This document shows positions 29,327 through 38,523 of a stretch of 64,000 nucleotides of DNA, in pieces. This stretch comes from Affinundibacterium fentianense (GTDB lineage: Bacteria; Pseudomonadota; Gammaproteobacteria; Burkholderiales; Burkholderiaceae_D). The notes beneath the pieces were generated by a model. It was not told where the DNA came from. It worked only from the letters and a program-made list of their open reading frames with translations, and ran no database searches. Positions within the stretch are counted from its first letter, which is position 1, and every line of letters begins with the position of its first letter. The stretch spans positions 1-64,000 of the forward strand of contig NZ_JAGSPJ010000004.1 in assembly GCF_018139545.1 (NCBI RefSeq). Reading direction: 5' to 3'. The position numbers and the translations under genes were made by a program.

Positions 29327-31303
29327 ATGAAACAAAAATTATGGAAACAGGTTTGGGTTGCTTGCACATTTGCATGTCTGATGCCAAACCATGTGATGGC
29401 ACAAAGTACGCCTTCCGCACCACCAGCTATCGAGAATTTCTTTAAACTCAATAATTTCGGTGGCGCCTCGTTGTCACCTGATGGCAAAAGTGTATCAATA
29501 CTGATGGCTGGTCCAGATCAACGTTTGGCATTGGCAATTATGGATACCGAAACAAGTAAACTCCAAGTAATTGCAAAATATTCTAACCTCGACATTGTGA
29601 GTGCACGCTGGGTCAACAACACACGCTTAGTTTTCAGTATGGGTGATCGACAGTTGGCGGCAGGTCAGCAAAGAATGGGGCCTGGTTTGATTGCCATCGA
29701 CAAAGACGGCAAAAACGAACGTGAAATCATTGAAAGGAATTCAACTCCAGACAAACCCAAATTTCGAGTTCTCACTCCGGCGTATCAATTTCATAGTGTC
29801 GTTGGCAAACCAGATTCCAACGATGTTTATGTTGTACAAGGTAGTGGGAATCGCAGGAATCCAGCTCTGACTTTATTTCGCGTCAACACGACCGATGGCG
29901 TCGTGACAGGTATCAATAGTCCGATCAATTCGGTCGGGTTCATGACTGACTACAATGGTGATTTACGTATTGCAACCACCCGCGCGGAAAAATTAACGAC
30001 AATCCAATACAAAGATCCTAAGAATGATACTTGGCGTACTTTGATTGAATTTGATAGCGTCAAAGAAGATGGCTTTGCCCCAGAAGCGATCGGACCAGAT
30101 GGTAGTCTATACGTCACCGCGCACAATGGAAAAGATACCAAGTCGGTCTATAAATATGATCTAGAGAATAACCGCATCATTCCCGAACCTCTCATCGAAT
30201 TAGATGGATTTGATTTCAGTGGAGATCTGATTTTTAGTAAAAAACTCAATAAGATCATCGGGGTACGCTACGAAACGGATGCAGTTGGCACACTTTGGTT
30301 ACATGACAGCTTGAAAAAAATTCAAGCGAAAGTTGATGCTTTGCTACCGAGCACAATTAATAATATTTCCACGCCGAGAAATCAGGGTGAGCTTGTGCTT
30401 GTGAATGCATTTTCGGACACCGTTCCAGGTTTGACTTTCCTATATCACACCGTGAGCGGTAAGCTCACTCCACTTGGAGTGAGTCGTCCCGACATCAATG
30501 AGAAGCAAATGTCGTATACCAATTTTGTCAAGATTAAAGCACGTGATGGCTTGGAAATCCCGACCTATGTGACATTGCCTCGCAACTCAGATGGAAAGAA
30601 TTTACCGTTAATCGTCATGGTACACGGTGGACCTTATGTGCGAGGTGGACATTGGCAGTGGAATGCGCAAACCCAATTACTTGCTTCTCGCGGATATGCC
30701 GTGATTGAACCAGATTTCCGCGGCAGTGAAGGCTACGGTAAAAAACTGTTCCAAGCAGGTTGGAAACAATGGGGTCTAAAGATGCAAGATGACCTCGATG
30801 ACGCACGTCAATGGGCAATCGATCAAGGATATGCAGATGCAAAACGCGTCTGCATCGCGGGAGCAAGTTATGGTGGCTATGCTACTTTAATGGGATTGAT
30901 CCGCAATCCAGATCTTTACCGTTGCGGCATCAGCTGGGTAGGCGTCTCCGATATCAATCTCTTATACAATGTATCGTGGAGCGACAATTCCGAACAATGG
31001 CAAAAGTATGGCATGCCATTTCTGATTGGCGATCAAGAAAAGGATGCAGCTCAATTGAAGGCAACTTCTCCTTTAGAGCAAGCAGCACGATTGAAGAATC
31101 CACTCATTTTAGCTTATGGTGCAGCAGACTATCGTGTGCCCTTGGTTCATGGAACAAAATTTTATGACGCCATTAAGGGGCATAATAAAGATGTTGAGTG
31201 GATAGTTTACAACGACGAAGGTCATGGTTGGCGTCGCCTAGACAACAACTTGGACTTCTGGTCAAAAGTCGAAAAATTCTTAGAGAAGTATTTGCGTCAA
31301 TAG
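29327..31303 (+). CDS. Exported S9 family peptidase (dipeptidyl-peptidase / acylaminoacyl-peptidase type)
   Basis: A 658-residue serine peptidase. A signal peptide (ending CLMPNHVMAQ) leads into a beta-propeller region (about 30-390) and an alpha/beta-hydrolase domain. The nucleophile lies in CIAGASYGGYATL (GxSxGG), the Asp in LILAYGAADYRVPLVHG and the His in NDEGHGW. The oxyanion-hole segment is VMVHGGPYVRGG. It should cleave peptides in the periplasm or outside. Its place after a TonB receptor suggests that imported peptides are its substrates. A ribosome site (TTAGGAG) precedes the ATG. Confidence 0.95.
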   Translation: MKQKLWKQVWVACTFACLMPNHVMAQSTPSAPPAIENFFKLNNFGGASLSPDGKSVSILMAGPDQRLALAIMDTETSKLQVIAKYSNLDIVSARWVNNTRLVFSMGDRQLAAGQQRMGPGLIAIDKDGKNEREIIERNSTPDKPKFRVLTPAYQFHSVVGKPDSNDVYVVQGSGNRRNPALTLFRVNTTDGVVTGINSPINSVGFMTDYNGDLRIATTRAEKLTTIQYKDPKNDTWRTLIEFDSVKEDGFAPEAIGPDGSLYVTAHNGKDTKSVYKYDLENNRIIPEPLIELDGFDFSGDLIFSKKLNKIIGVRYETDAVGTLWLHDSLKKIQAKVDALLPSTINNISTPRNQGELVLVNAFSDTVPGLTFLYHTVSGKLTPLGVSRPDINEKQMSYTNFVKIKARDGLEIPTYVTLPRNSDGKNLPLIVMVHGGPYVRGGHWQWNAQTQLLASRGYAVIEPDFRGSEGYGKKLFQAGWKQWGLKMQDDLDDARQWAIDQGYADAKRVCIAGASYGGYATLMGLIRNPDLYRCGISWVGVSDINLLYNVSWSDNSEQWQKYGMPFLIGDQEKDAAQLKATSPLEQAARLKNPLILAYGAADYRVPLVHGTKFYDAIKGHNKDVEWIVYNDEGHGWRRLDNNLDFWSKVEKFLEKYLRQ

Positions 31304-31314
31304 AAATATGAACC

Positions 31315-31350
31315 GAAAAAAGCGCGCTCAATCTGAGCGCGCTTTTTTTT
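31315..31350 (+). terminator. Bidirectional Rho-independent terminator
   Basis: GC-rich hairpin AGCGCGCTCA-ATC-TGAGCGCGCT (31321-31343) with A6 before and T8 after. It ends the S9 peptidase gene and can also serve the convergent M64-type gene. Confidence 0.92.
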
Positions 31351-31365
31351 CACAACAACCCTCGC

Positions 31366-33294
31366 TTAGATAAATAAAATTTGCCCTTCAGACAACCCAA
31401 TCAAGGCAATTGCAGCCTGCGTATCAGTCGGGGTCACCATTTTTGCAATAGCCATTCCCTGGCTAATTGAGGTCTCGGAATTCAAATAATTCAAAGCCCA
31501 ATCAACTGCAAACTTCTCAGCGACCGCAGCCTTATTATCTAATAGATCCGCAACCCAACCCCATGTCACATTTCCTTTAAAACTGTGTGCGCTCTCTAAA
31601 ATTGAATGGACCAAAGTGCCTGGAGTCGCGGCGCCTGAACTCAATTGACCTGACCAATAAGTCAAACCTTCAGGATCCGCGCCGTCAGTTCTACCCAAAA
31701 CATTTTTGTACACAATATTCACTAGGCTTTCGGGCGTCATATTTGCGCTATAACCTGTCAGCGCAGTGTAGCCGATCGCCGCCTCATAAAAGGAATTGCC
31801 AATATTCGCCAAAGATTTACCGGCCTTAAATTGATCGATCCAATAATTCAGTCCATCCGCATCAGGAATGCGATTAAAGAAGGCAACATACAAATCGGTA
31901 AGATCACTTAACTGCGCCTTCGTAATGGTACTTGCATTGTAATGAATGTTTAGATTCACGGAGAAATCTTGAAATTGAAGATTCTCGATATTTCGAACCG
32001 CCCAACTATTCGCATCTTGAAATCCCAACATGGTCGTTCCAGTATCGAGACGATTCAAATATAGATGCGGCGTACTGACCAGATGGTTACCAAACTTCAA
32101 AGTATCCGTCCCAGCTCCACCATCAAAGTAGATTTTACTCGCGGCTTGATTCTCAGCGAACTGAATCAGATTGTTCGCTTCAGAAAAACGAATTATCTGA
32201 TTCGCATCTCCCAAACTGGCTGTATAAGAAACGGTATCCACTTGCTTGACTGCAGTCGCGATATTGATTGTTTCCACTTGCTGCGTAGACTGCAGATTTT
32301 TTCGGATCACACCCGTGTCATCCAAGGTAGTCAGTGTCAAACCGTTACCGACACTGTAGGCACCATTACCATAAGCATCGAAGATAGTCGCTCGATCCGT
32401 GTGCTGAATAAGGCTACTGTTCAACTTCCAAGTATATGAAAATAAATTATCATTCGGCGTCACAGCGGTATACATTCCAGGAAAGTTTGACGTAACGGAA
32501 AGATAATCACCAATGGCTTGATAGTACTTCAGTGCGAATGCCTCTTTCTCTGGCGCACTGAAGGGCACATCGAGAAATAACATTTTGGAATTTTGTGTAG
32601 CACGCCAGACCCCAGTTGAACGGTAATACCCCCCCTCATAAGTGCCAATCACACCCAGTTCACCATCGACATATCCCATCCAATCTTGCCATGGAATACG
32701 ACTTAATGAGTCCGTAACGTGCGCACTATTTTTGAATGCCGTTGCCGACAATGGAAAATTTGGCGCTGTTACGGTATCCACATATTCATCCTGCAAACCT
32801 GCAAAACTGTGTCCAATTTCATGTAGCGCCAATTCCGATGCCAAACGATTACCTGCAGACGCCCACGCAATCGATCCACCTGCCCCGCCATACAATGGCG
32901 TATTAACCAGAACGATCACTAATTCGTGCGCGTTACTCGCCAGGACGCTGGCCACCTCTTGCTCAACTTTCGCTCCGTCACCATACAACAAGCGACCATC
33001 ACTACCATGTTGACTAGCGCTGAAATAAGTATTCACAGCGATACCGTTATTGGGTTGGTCAGTACCCGACTGCTCGGAAGCATAAAATAAGGCTGTCGCA
33101 TTAAAGAAGCCTTGATAAGTCGAAAAAGGCGCATTTAAACGCGCATTTTCCTGACCAAGAAAAGTCGTCACAAAGGTGTTCGCATCAGCAACAAATTTTT
33201 CTCTTTCAGCTTGGGTGTAGCCTTCAGCCACGATCACGATATCAACGCGTCTTGCGCTATCACCTGATTTCAAAATAGGAATAATGTAAGCCAT
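31366..33294 (-). CDS. M64-type zinc peptidase with C-terminal DUF4214 repeats
   Basis: A 642-residue protein. The N-terminal half matches the M64 (IgA peptidase) family: VDIVIVAEGYTQAEREKFVADA and the zinc site HEIGHSFAGLQDEY with His at residue 158. A middle part has one RTX-like turn (FDGGAGTDTLKFGNH). The C-terminal 190 residues hold DUF4214 units (DLYVAFFNRIPDADGLNYWIDQ, then NVLGRTDGADPEGLTYWSGQL). There is no signal peptide, and the end is hydrophobic (EGQILFI). This suggests type I secretion, as for other DUF4214 proteins, but no exporter is seen here. The ATG at 33294 is preferred over a GTG at 33303. Confidence 0.88.
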   Translation of the reverse strand: MAYIIPILKSGDSARRVDIVIVAEGYTQAEREKFVADANTFVTTFLGQENARLNAPFSTYQGFFNATALFYASEQSGTDQPNNGIAVNTYFSASQHGSDGRLLYGDGAKVEQEVASVLASNAHELVIVLVNTPLYGGAGGSIAWASAGNRLASELALHEIGHSFAGLQDEYVDTVTAPNFPLSATAFKNSAHVTDSLSRIPWQDWMGYVDGELGVIGTYEGGYYRSTGVWRATQNSKMLFLDVPFSAPEKEAFALKYYQAIGDYLSVTSNFPGMYTAVTPNDNLFSYTWKLNSSLIQHTDRATIFDAYGNGAYSVGNGLTLTTLDDTGVIRKNLQSTQQVETINIATAVKQVDTVSYTASLGDANQIIRFSEANNLIQFAENQAASKIYFDGGAGTDTLKFGNHLVSTPHLYLNRLDTGTTMLGFQDANSWAVRNIENLQFQDFSVNLNIHYNASTITKAQLSDLTDLYVAFFNRIPDADGLNYWIDQFKAGKSLANIGNSFYEAAIGYTALTGYSANMTPESLVNIVYKNVLGRTDGADPEGLTYWSGQLSSGAATPGTLVHSILESAHSFKGNVTWGWVADLLDNKAAVAEKFAVDWALNYLNSETSISQGMAIAKMVTPTDTQAAIALIGLSEGQILFI

Positions 33295-33532
33295 TGGATC
33301 CACTCTTCAATTGACGAATAATTCGGAAATATTACGCTATTTTCTGAAACCAGTGAGGTGAACTACGTGCATTTTTAAGATATAAATAATTCACCATAAG
33401 GCACTCTGATGAGACAAATTTGAATAAAGACACGCATATTCCTTGATGGAAGCAATCGAATATTGAATACTGCCTATTTTCGTGACCTTAATTTGCCAAG
33501 CGATCGCAGCCACTGCACTGGAGTAACCTCAT

Positions 33533-35125
33533 ATGCTAAAGAGACGCCAAATCCGAGCCGCACTTGTCGGTAGCCTTATTCACATTTGCCTTATTGCCAG
33601 TTGTTATGCGCACAAATCAAATTTTCAGGTGGCACCAGCACCCGATCGACAAGAAGGGCAAGGTCCATATTCCCAACTAATTTTAAGAGAAGTCATCGTG
33701 ATCAACGGCACAGGTGCACCAGCATTTGGCCCAGCGGACATTGTGATCGAGGGCAATAAAATTACCCAAGTCACAATCGTCGGAACGCCAACCTCCTCTG
33801 TTCGGGGGAATCGACCACAGCTTAAACAAGGAGGACGTGAAATCGACTTGTCTGGCCATTACGTCATGCCAGGAATCATCGACATGCATGGTCATATCGG
33901 AGGTAGTGAACAAGGGACTCCAGCCGAATATGTATACAAGCTATGGATGGGACATGGCATCACGACGATCCGCGATCCTTCCTGCGGGAATGGCTTAGAA
34001 TTTTGCTTGAATGAGAAAAAACGCAGTGCCGACAATAAAATCACAGCTCCTCGCATCCTCGCGTATCCCTATTTTGGTCAAGGTCAGTCCACAGTATTCA
34101 CTGATCCTGAACAAGCGCGAGCATGGGTTCGAGCAATCAAAGCGAAAGGAGCTGATGGTCTGAAATGTTTTGGCTATCGTCCTGATATCCTGCAAGCGGC
34201 ATTGGAAGAGACCAAGAAATTAGGTCTGCGTTCGGCCTGCCATCACGCGCAAATTGACGTTGCACGGGTCAATGTGCTGAACACAGCACGTTGGGGTCTA
34301 ACTACAATGGAACACTGGTACGGCCTGCCAGAAGCCTTATTCGATGGACAAACCGTACAAGACTATCCTGCTGATTATAATTATCAAAACGAACAACAAC
34401 GATTCAGTCAAGCTGGAAAACTATGGGCTCAGGCCGCAAAACCAGGTAGTGAAAAATGGAATGCCGTCATGAACGAATTGCTCAAACTCGATTTCACAAT
34501 TGACCCTACCTTCACGATCTACCAAGCTAGCCGTGACCTTATGCGGGCACGTCGTGCGGACTGGCAAGACGAGTTTACATTGCCAAGTCTAGGCAAATTT
34601 TTTTCGCCCAATCCTGACTCACACGGCTCATTCTTTTTTGATTGGGGAACGGAAGAAGAAGTTGCATGGAAAGACAATTACAGAATGTGGATGCGTTTCG
34701 TGAACGACTATAAGAATCGTGGTGGACGAGTCACAGTCGGTTCTGATTCCGGATACATCTATAAAGTGTACGGCTTTGGCACGATAGAAGAATTGGAACT
34801 ATTACGGGAAGCTGGCTTTCATCCTTTAGAAGTCATAAAGGCTGCAACTCTATCCGGCGCGGAAGCCTTGGGACTACAACAGAGCATCGGTAGTATTGAG
34901 GCTGGCAAGCTCGCTGACCTCGCCATCCTTGAGGAAAACCCACTAGCAAATTTCAAAGTTTTATATGGTACCGGCCACACACGACTCGATCGCAGTGGAA
35001 TATTGAAGCAGGTCGGAGGAGTAAAATACACAGTCAAAGACGGTATTATTTACGATGCAAAACAATTGCTGATCGATGTCAAAAACATGGTGAAGAAGGC
35101 GAAAACGGAAGCAACCCAACATTAA
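33533..35125 (+). CDS. Exported amidohydrolase (imidazolonepropionase / prolidase-like)
   Basis: A 530-residue metal-dependent hydrolase of the amidohydrolase superfamily. A signal peptide (ending LIASCYA) is followed by the barrel: metal site HGHIGG, a lysine candidate in GLKCFGYRPDIL, His in CHHAQID and TMEHWYG, and Asp in VGSDSG. The C-terminal cap has the usual SIGSIEAGKLADLAILEENPL. Relatives include exported Xaa-Pro dipeptidases, which would fit the nearby peptidases, but the substrate is not proven. The gene begins ATG CTA AAG AGA. A 10-bp inverted repeat lies about 45 nt after the stop. Confidence 0.9.
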   Translation: MLKRRQIRAALVGSLIHICLIASCYAHKSNFQVAPAPDRQEGQGPYSQLILREVIVINGTGAPAFGPADIVIEGNKITQVTIVGTPTSSVRGNRPQLKQGGREIDLSGHYVMPGIIDMHGHIGGSEQGTPAEYVYKLWMGHGITTIRDPSCGNGLEFCLNEKKRSADNKITAPRILAYPYFGQGQSTVFTDPEQARAWVRAIKAKGADGLKCFGYRPDILQAALEETKKLGLRSACHHAQIDVARVNVLNTARWGLTTMEHWYGLPEALFDGQTVQDYPADYNYQNEQQRFSQAGKLWAQAAKPGSEKWNAVMNELLKLDFTIDPTFTIYQASRDLMRARRADWQDEFTLPSLGKFFSPNPDSHGSFFFDWGTEEEVAWKDNYRMWMRFVNDYKNRGGRVTVGSDSGYIYKVYGFGTIEELELLREAGFHPLEVIKAATLSGAEALGLQQSIGSIEAGKLADLAILEENPLANFKVLYGTGHTRLDRSGILKQVGGVKYTVKDGIIYDAKQLLIDVKNMVKKAKTEATQH

Positions 35126-35168
35126 ACAAATCAGCGAATACTTCCCGTAAAGTCGCGATGATTGAAAA

Positions 35169-35201
35169 GTGACACAATCGAATTGTTAAGAATTGTGTCA
35201 C
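35169..35201. repeat. Perfect inverted repeat between the amidohydrolase and HD-GYP genes
   Basis: GTGACACAAT (35169-35178) and ATTGTGTCAC (35192-35201) are exact complements, 13 bases apart, and 101 nt before the HD-GYP start. There is no T-run right after, so it may be an operator rather than a terminator. Confidence 0.6.
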
Positions 35202-35301
35202 GTCGCACTTTATTATTGAAGAACATTGTTTGAACCACGACTCACGTACAAATCAAACCTGAGTATGATATTGTTAAATTTAATACACATAGAATTTTCT
35301 T

Positions 35302-36594
35302 ATGTCGGATGACTCACAACTAATCGCGATTGATCAAGTCAAGATCGGCATGTTTATCAAGCTCGATCTAAGCTGGTTCGAGCATTCGTTCTCCATGAAT
35401 TCTTTTAAGATCACCAATCCTCAACAGCTAAAAGAATTACAAGCACTTAATCTCAAGCACATTCGTTATATTCCATCGAAGTCAGACCTTTTACCAACAA
35501 ATCAAAACGCCAAACCGGCCCCCCCACAGCAGGTTCTACCTGAACAAGCCAAAATCTTCGAAAATATTGTTGAAGCAAAAAAAGCACGATTTGAGAAGCT
35601 CATGAAACAGCGTGAGGAATTGGCACGCTGCGAAGAAAAATTTGTTCACGCAGCGACCGTCGTACGAAGTATTGGAAAAACGATCTTTTCACAACCGGCA
35701 CAAACCATAGAAGAAGCAGGAAAATTAGTCGACAGTATTGCGGAGATTTTTTTGAATTCAAATGACACCGTCATGCATTTGATTCAACAAAGCAGTGCTA
35801 ACGAAGAGCTCTATTTTCATGCACTCAATGTATCGGTGTTAGCGATGATGTTGGCCAATGAAATGAAGTGTACCGAATCACAAATTAAATCTGTTGGTAT
35901 GGCCGCGATTTTTCACGACTTAGGCAAAGTCAATATTCCCGACAAAATTCTAAATAAAACGGACGCTCTCACAAAACCAGAACAAAGTTTTTTTGAATTA
36001 CATCCTCACTATGGCGTCGAGGTTGGGCAAAAAGCAGGCCTACCAAAAATCGTTTTAGAGGTCATCGCAAATCATCATGAACTAATGGACGGTAGCGGTT
36101 ATCCGCAAAAATTGAAGGGGGATGCGATCAGAATGCCGACTCGTATAGTAACGATCGCAAACGTCTACGACAATTTATGTAATCACATCGATCCAAATCA
36201 ATCACTCACACCCCATGAAGCGCTTTCGACGATGTACGCACATCGACGTGCACAGTTTGATCCAGCAATTATGGCGACAATGATAAAAAGCCTTGGGGTT
36301 TATCCTCCCGGAACCATCGTTCGGCTCTCCAATGAAGCTATCGGACTAGTGATGAACGTCAATGTTGGAAAACCTCTCCGGCCGCGCGTGTTGGTTTATG
36401 ATGCAGACATTCCAAAAGAAGATGCGATTATTCTCGACTTAGCAGAGGAAGGTAGCGACCTGTCAATCTCAGCCAGTATCCGTCCAGGACAATTGCCGAA
36501 AGCAATTTTCGATTACCTTAATCCACGCAAACGTGTGAATTACTACTTCGACTCCAAATCCAAAAACAAGAATCCAATCAACAACGTGGCGTAG
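35302..36594 (+). CDS. HD-GYP domain phosphodiesterase with DUF3391
   Basis: A 430-residue protein with an N-terminal DUF3391 domain (about 7-130) and an HD-GYP domain (about 165-370). The catalytic residues are present: the HD pair at 205-206 (FHDLGKVNIPDKIL), HH at 258-259, and DGSGYPQKLKGD as the GYP motif. It should hydrolyse cyclic di-GMP and so lower its level. No membrane segment or receiver domain is seen. It is followed after 12 nt by a PAS histidine kinase, and the two are probably an operon. The target may include the c-di-GMP riboswitches near 59 and 61 kb. Confidence 0.94.
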   Translation: MSDDSQLIAIDQVKIGMFIKLDLSWFEHSFSMNSFKITNPQQLKELQALNLKHIRYIPSKSDLLPTNQNAKPAPPQQVLPEQAKIFENIVEAKKARFEKLMKQREELARCEEKFVHAATVVRSIGKTIFSQPAQTIEEAGKLVDSIAEIFLNSNDTVMHLIQQSSANEELYFHALNVSVLAMMLANEMKCTESQIKSVGMAAIFHDLGKVNIPDKILNKTDALTKPEQSFFELHPHYGVEVGQKAGLPKIVLEVIANHHELMDGSGYPQKLKGDAIRMPTRIVTIANVYDNLCNHIDPNQSLTPHEALSTMYAHRRAQFDPAIMATMIKSLGVYPPGTIVRLSNEAIGLVMNVNVGKPLRPRVLVYDADIPKEDAIILDLAEEGSDLSISASIRPGQLPKAIFDYLNPRKRVNYYFDSKSKNKNPINNVA

Positions 36595-36606
36595 ACAAAT
36601 CGAGCA

Positions 36607-38505
36607 ATGAATCAAACTCTCACTCTCAAGACAAACATCCTGCATCATATTTTGCAGCATGTGAGTGAAGCTTTGATGGTCGTCTCTGCGCCAACCTTAA
36701 CTATTCTGGAAATAAATCAGCGTAGCTGCGATATTCTAGGACGGCCTCGTTCTGAATTACTTGGACAAAATCTCACCAACATAGAATGTGCGTTGCAAGA
36801 TTTATTTTTTTGGGACGACCTTAGTTCGAATCCGCCATTCGATGGGCAAAGGATCGCGGAAAGTGAATGGTTGGGAGTCGATGGTATCGCAATCCCAATT
36901 GAAAAACGCGTCTCTGCCTACCATGATGATGAAGGGGCATACTGGATTATCCAAGCCGAGGACTTAACAAGCCGTCGTCGAATGCAGCAAGAACAGGTCA
37001 ATTTGGCCGCCCAACTACAGAGTTCGCTGGAAGCGACAGCGGAAGGCATCGTTTCCATCGATCGTGCAGGCCGGATCATCAATCTGAATCGGCGTTTCGC
37101 TAAGATGTGGGGGCTATCTGACGACTTAATTGTCGCGCGTGACGAGGGCTTACTGTTTCAACACATTCTCGCTTTGTTATCGGAACAACAGGCATTTGCA
37201 TCTGTTCTCGCCAATCTCCAAGACAATCCCGAACAGGAAAGCGAAGATCAACTGAGTTTGCAAGATGGCCGCTTTTTTATTTGCGTTTCCAAACCCGAGT
37301 ATCTGCGCGATCGATTGATTGGGCGAGTCTTTAGTGTGCGAGATATCACCGCGATTAAACAGGTGGAACACAAATTAGTCGACGCTTTAGGCGCTGCCGA
37401 GCGCGCGGTGAATGAAAAAACTCACATGTTAGATGCACTGCATTTGAGCGAATCCAAATTACGCCGACTCATTAATTCGAGCTTGATTGGTATCTTTCAG
37501 GGGGACATGAGCGGCCATCTCACGTTAGCAAACGATGTGCTCCTTAAACTATTAGGTATCGATCAACAAGCGATCATTGGGAATCAAGTCAATTGGCTGA
37601 CGCTCACCTCCTCGAGCTATCACGCTGCACACGCGGCGGCGTTGAATGAGTTGCAGACAACAGGCCAAGCGGCTCCATTTGAAGCGGAATTAAGTCGCCC
37701 AGATGGAAGTAAAGTACCCGTAATGGTCAGCCTCGCTGGGCTAGAAGGCTCCCAATTTGAATGGGTTGGTTTTGTGTTGGATCTGACTGAACAAAAGAAA
37801 GCGGATAAGGTGAAATCTGAATTCATCTCGGTAGTCAGCCATGAATTGCGAACACCATTGACTTCGATACGTGGCGCCCTAGGACTACTAGAACATGGTG
37901 CAGCTGGCAATCTTTCACCCAAGATTCAACACTTAATTCAAATTGCACACCGCAACAGTCAGCGTCTCGGCATACTCGTCAACGATTTGCTGGATATGGA
38001 AAAATTGGTGTCGGGCAAAATGGAATTTAAGTCGGAAGTTTTTAATTTGCAGGATCTGTGTCTTCAGGCAATCGAGGCAAATGCAAGTTACGCGGCGCGC
38101 TTAGATGTGCGCTATGAATATTTGGAAACGGTCAGCAATTCTGACGTGGTCGGCGATCCAGAGCGCGTCATGCAAGTATTCGCCAATCTCTTGTCCAATG
38201 CCGCAAAATTTTCTCCACGCGGCGAAACTGTTCAAATAAGAATACGAGCATTCGGGCAACATTGGCGCATTGAAGTTGAAGACCATGGGAGCGGGATTCC
38301 AGAGGAGTTCCGACACCGCATATTCAGCAAATTCGCACAGGCGGACGGATCGAACACGCGGCAGCAAGGTGGTACAGGATTAGGGCTCAATATCGCCAAA
38401 TCCTTCGTCGAAAAAATGGGTGGTGAAATTGGCTTCGACAGTCATGCGGGAAAAGGCAGCCTATTTTGGTTCACACTCCCCATCGCTACGAATGCACCAA
38501 ACTGA
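36607..38505 (+). CDS. PAS-domain sensor histidine kinase
   Basis: A 632-residue cytoplasmic kinase with three PAS domains (about 15-110, 130-245, 285-395), then HisKA with the phospho-acceptor H412 (FISVVSHELRTPLTSIRGAL) and a HATPase_c domain (N box FANLLSNAAKF, G1 DHGSGIPEEF, G2 GGTGLGLNIAKSFVEKMGG). There is no transmembrane segment, so it senses an internal signal, and no partner response regulator is encoded nearby. Coupling to the HD-GYP gene 12 nt upstream suggests a link to c-di-GMP control. Confidence 0.95.
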   Translation: MNQTLTLKTNILHHILQHVSEALMVVSAPTLTILEINQRSCDILGRPRSELLGQNLTNIECALQDLFFWDDLSSNPPFDGQRIAESEWLGVDGIAIPIEKRVSAYHDDEGAYWIIQAEDLTSRRRMQQEQVNLAAQLQSSLEATAEGIVSIDRAGRIINLNRRFAKMWGLSDDLIVARDEGLLFQHILALLSEQQAFASVLANLQDNPEQESEDQLSLQDGRFFICVSKPEYLRDRLIGRVFSVRDITAIKQVEHKLVDALGAAERAVNEKTHMLDALHLSESKLRRLINSSLIGIFQGDMSGHLTLANDVLLKLLGIDQQAIIGNQVNWLTLTSSSYHAAHAAALNELQTTGQAAPFEAELSRPDGSKVPVMVSLAGLEGSQFEWVGFVLDLTEQKKADKVKSEFISVVSHELRTPLTSIRGALGLLEHGAAGNLSPKIQHLIQIAHRNSQRLGILVNDLLDMEKLVSGKMEFKSEVFNLQDLCLQAIEANASYAARLDVRYEYLETVSNSDVVGDPERVMQVFANLLSNAAKFSPRGETVQIRIRAFGQHWRIEVEDHGSGIPEEFRHRIFSKFAQADGSNTRQQGGTGLGLNIAKSFVEKMGGEIGFDSHAGKGSLFWFTLPIATNAPN

Positions 38506-38523
38506 GCTCATGAGTATTCGAAT

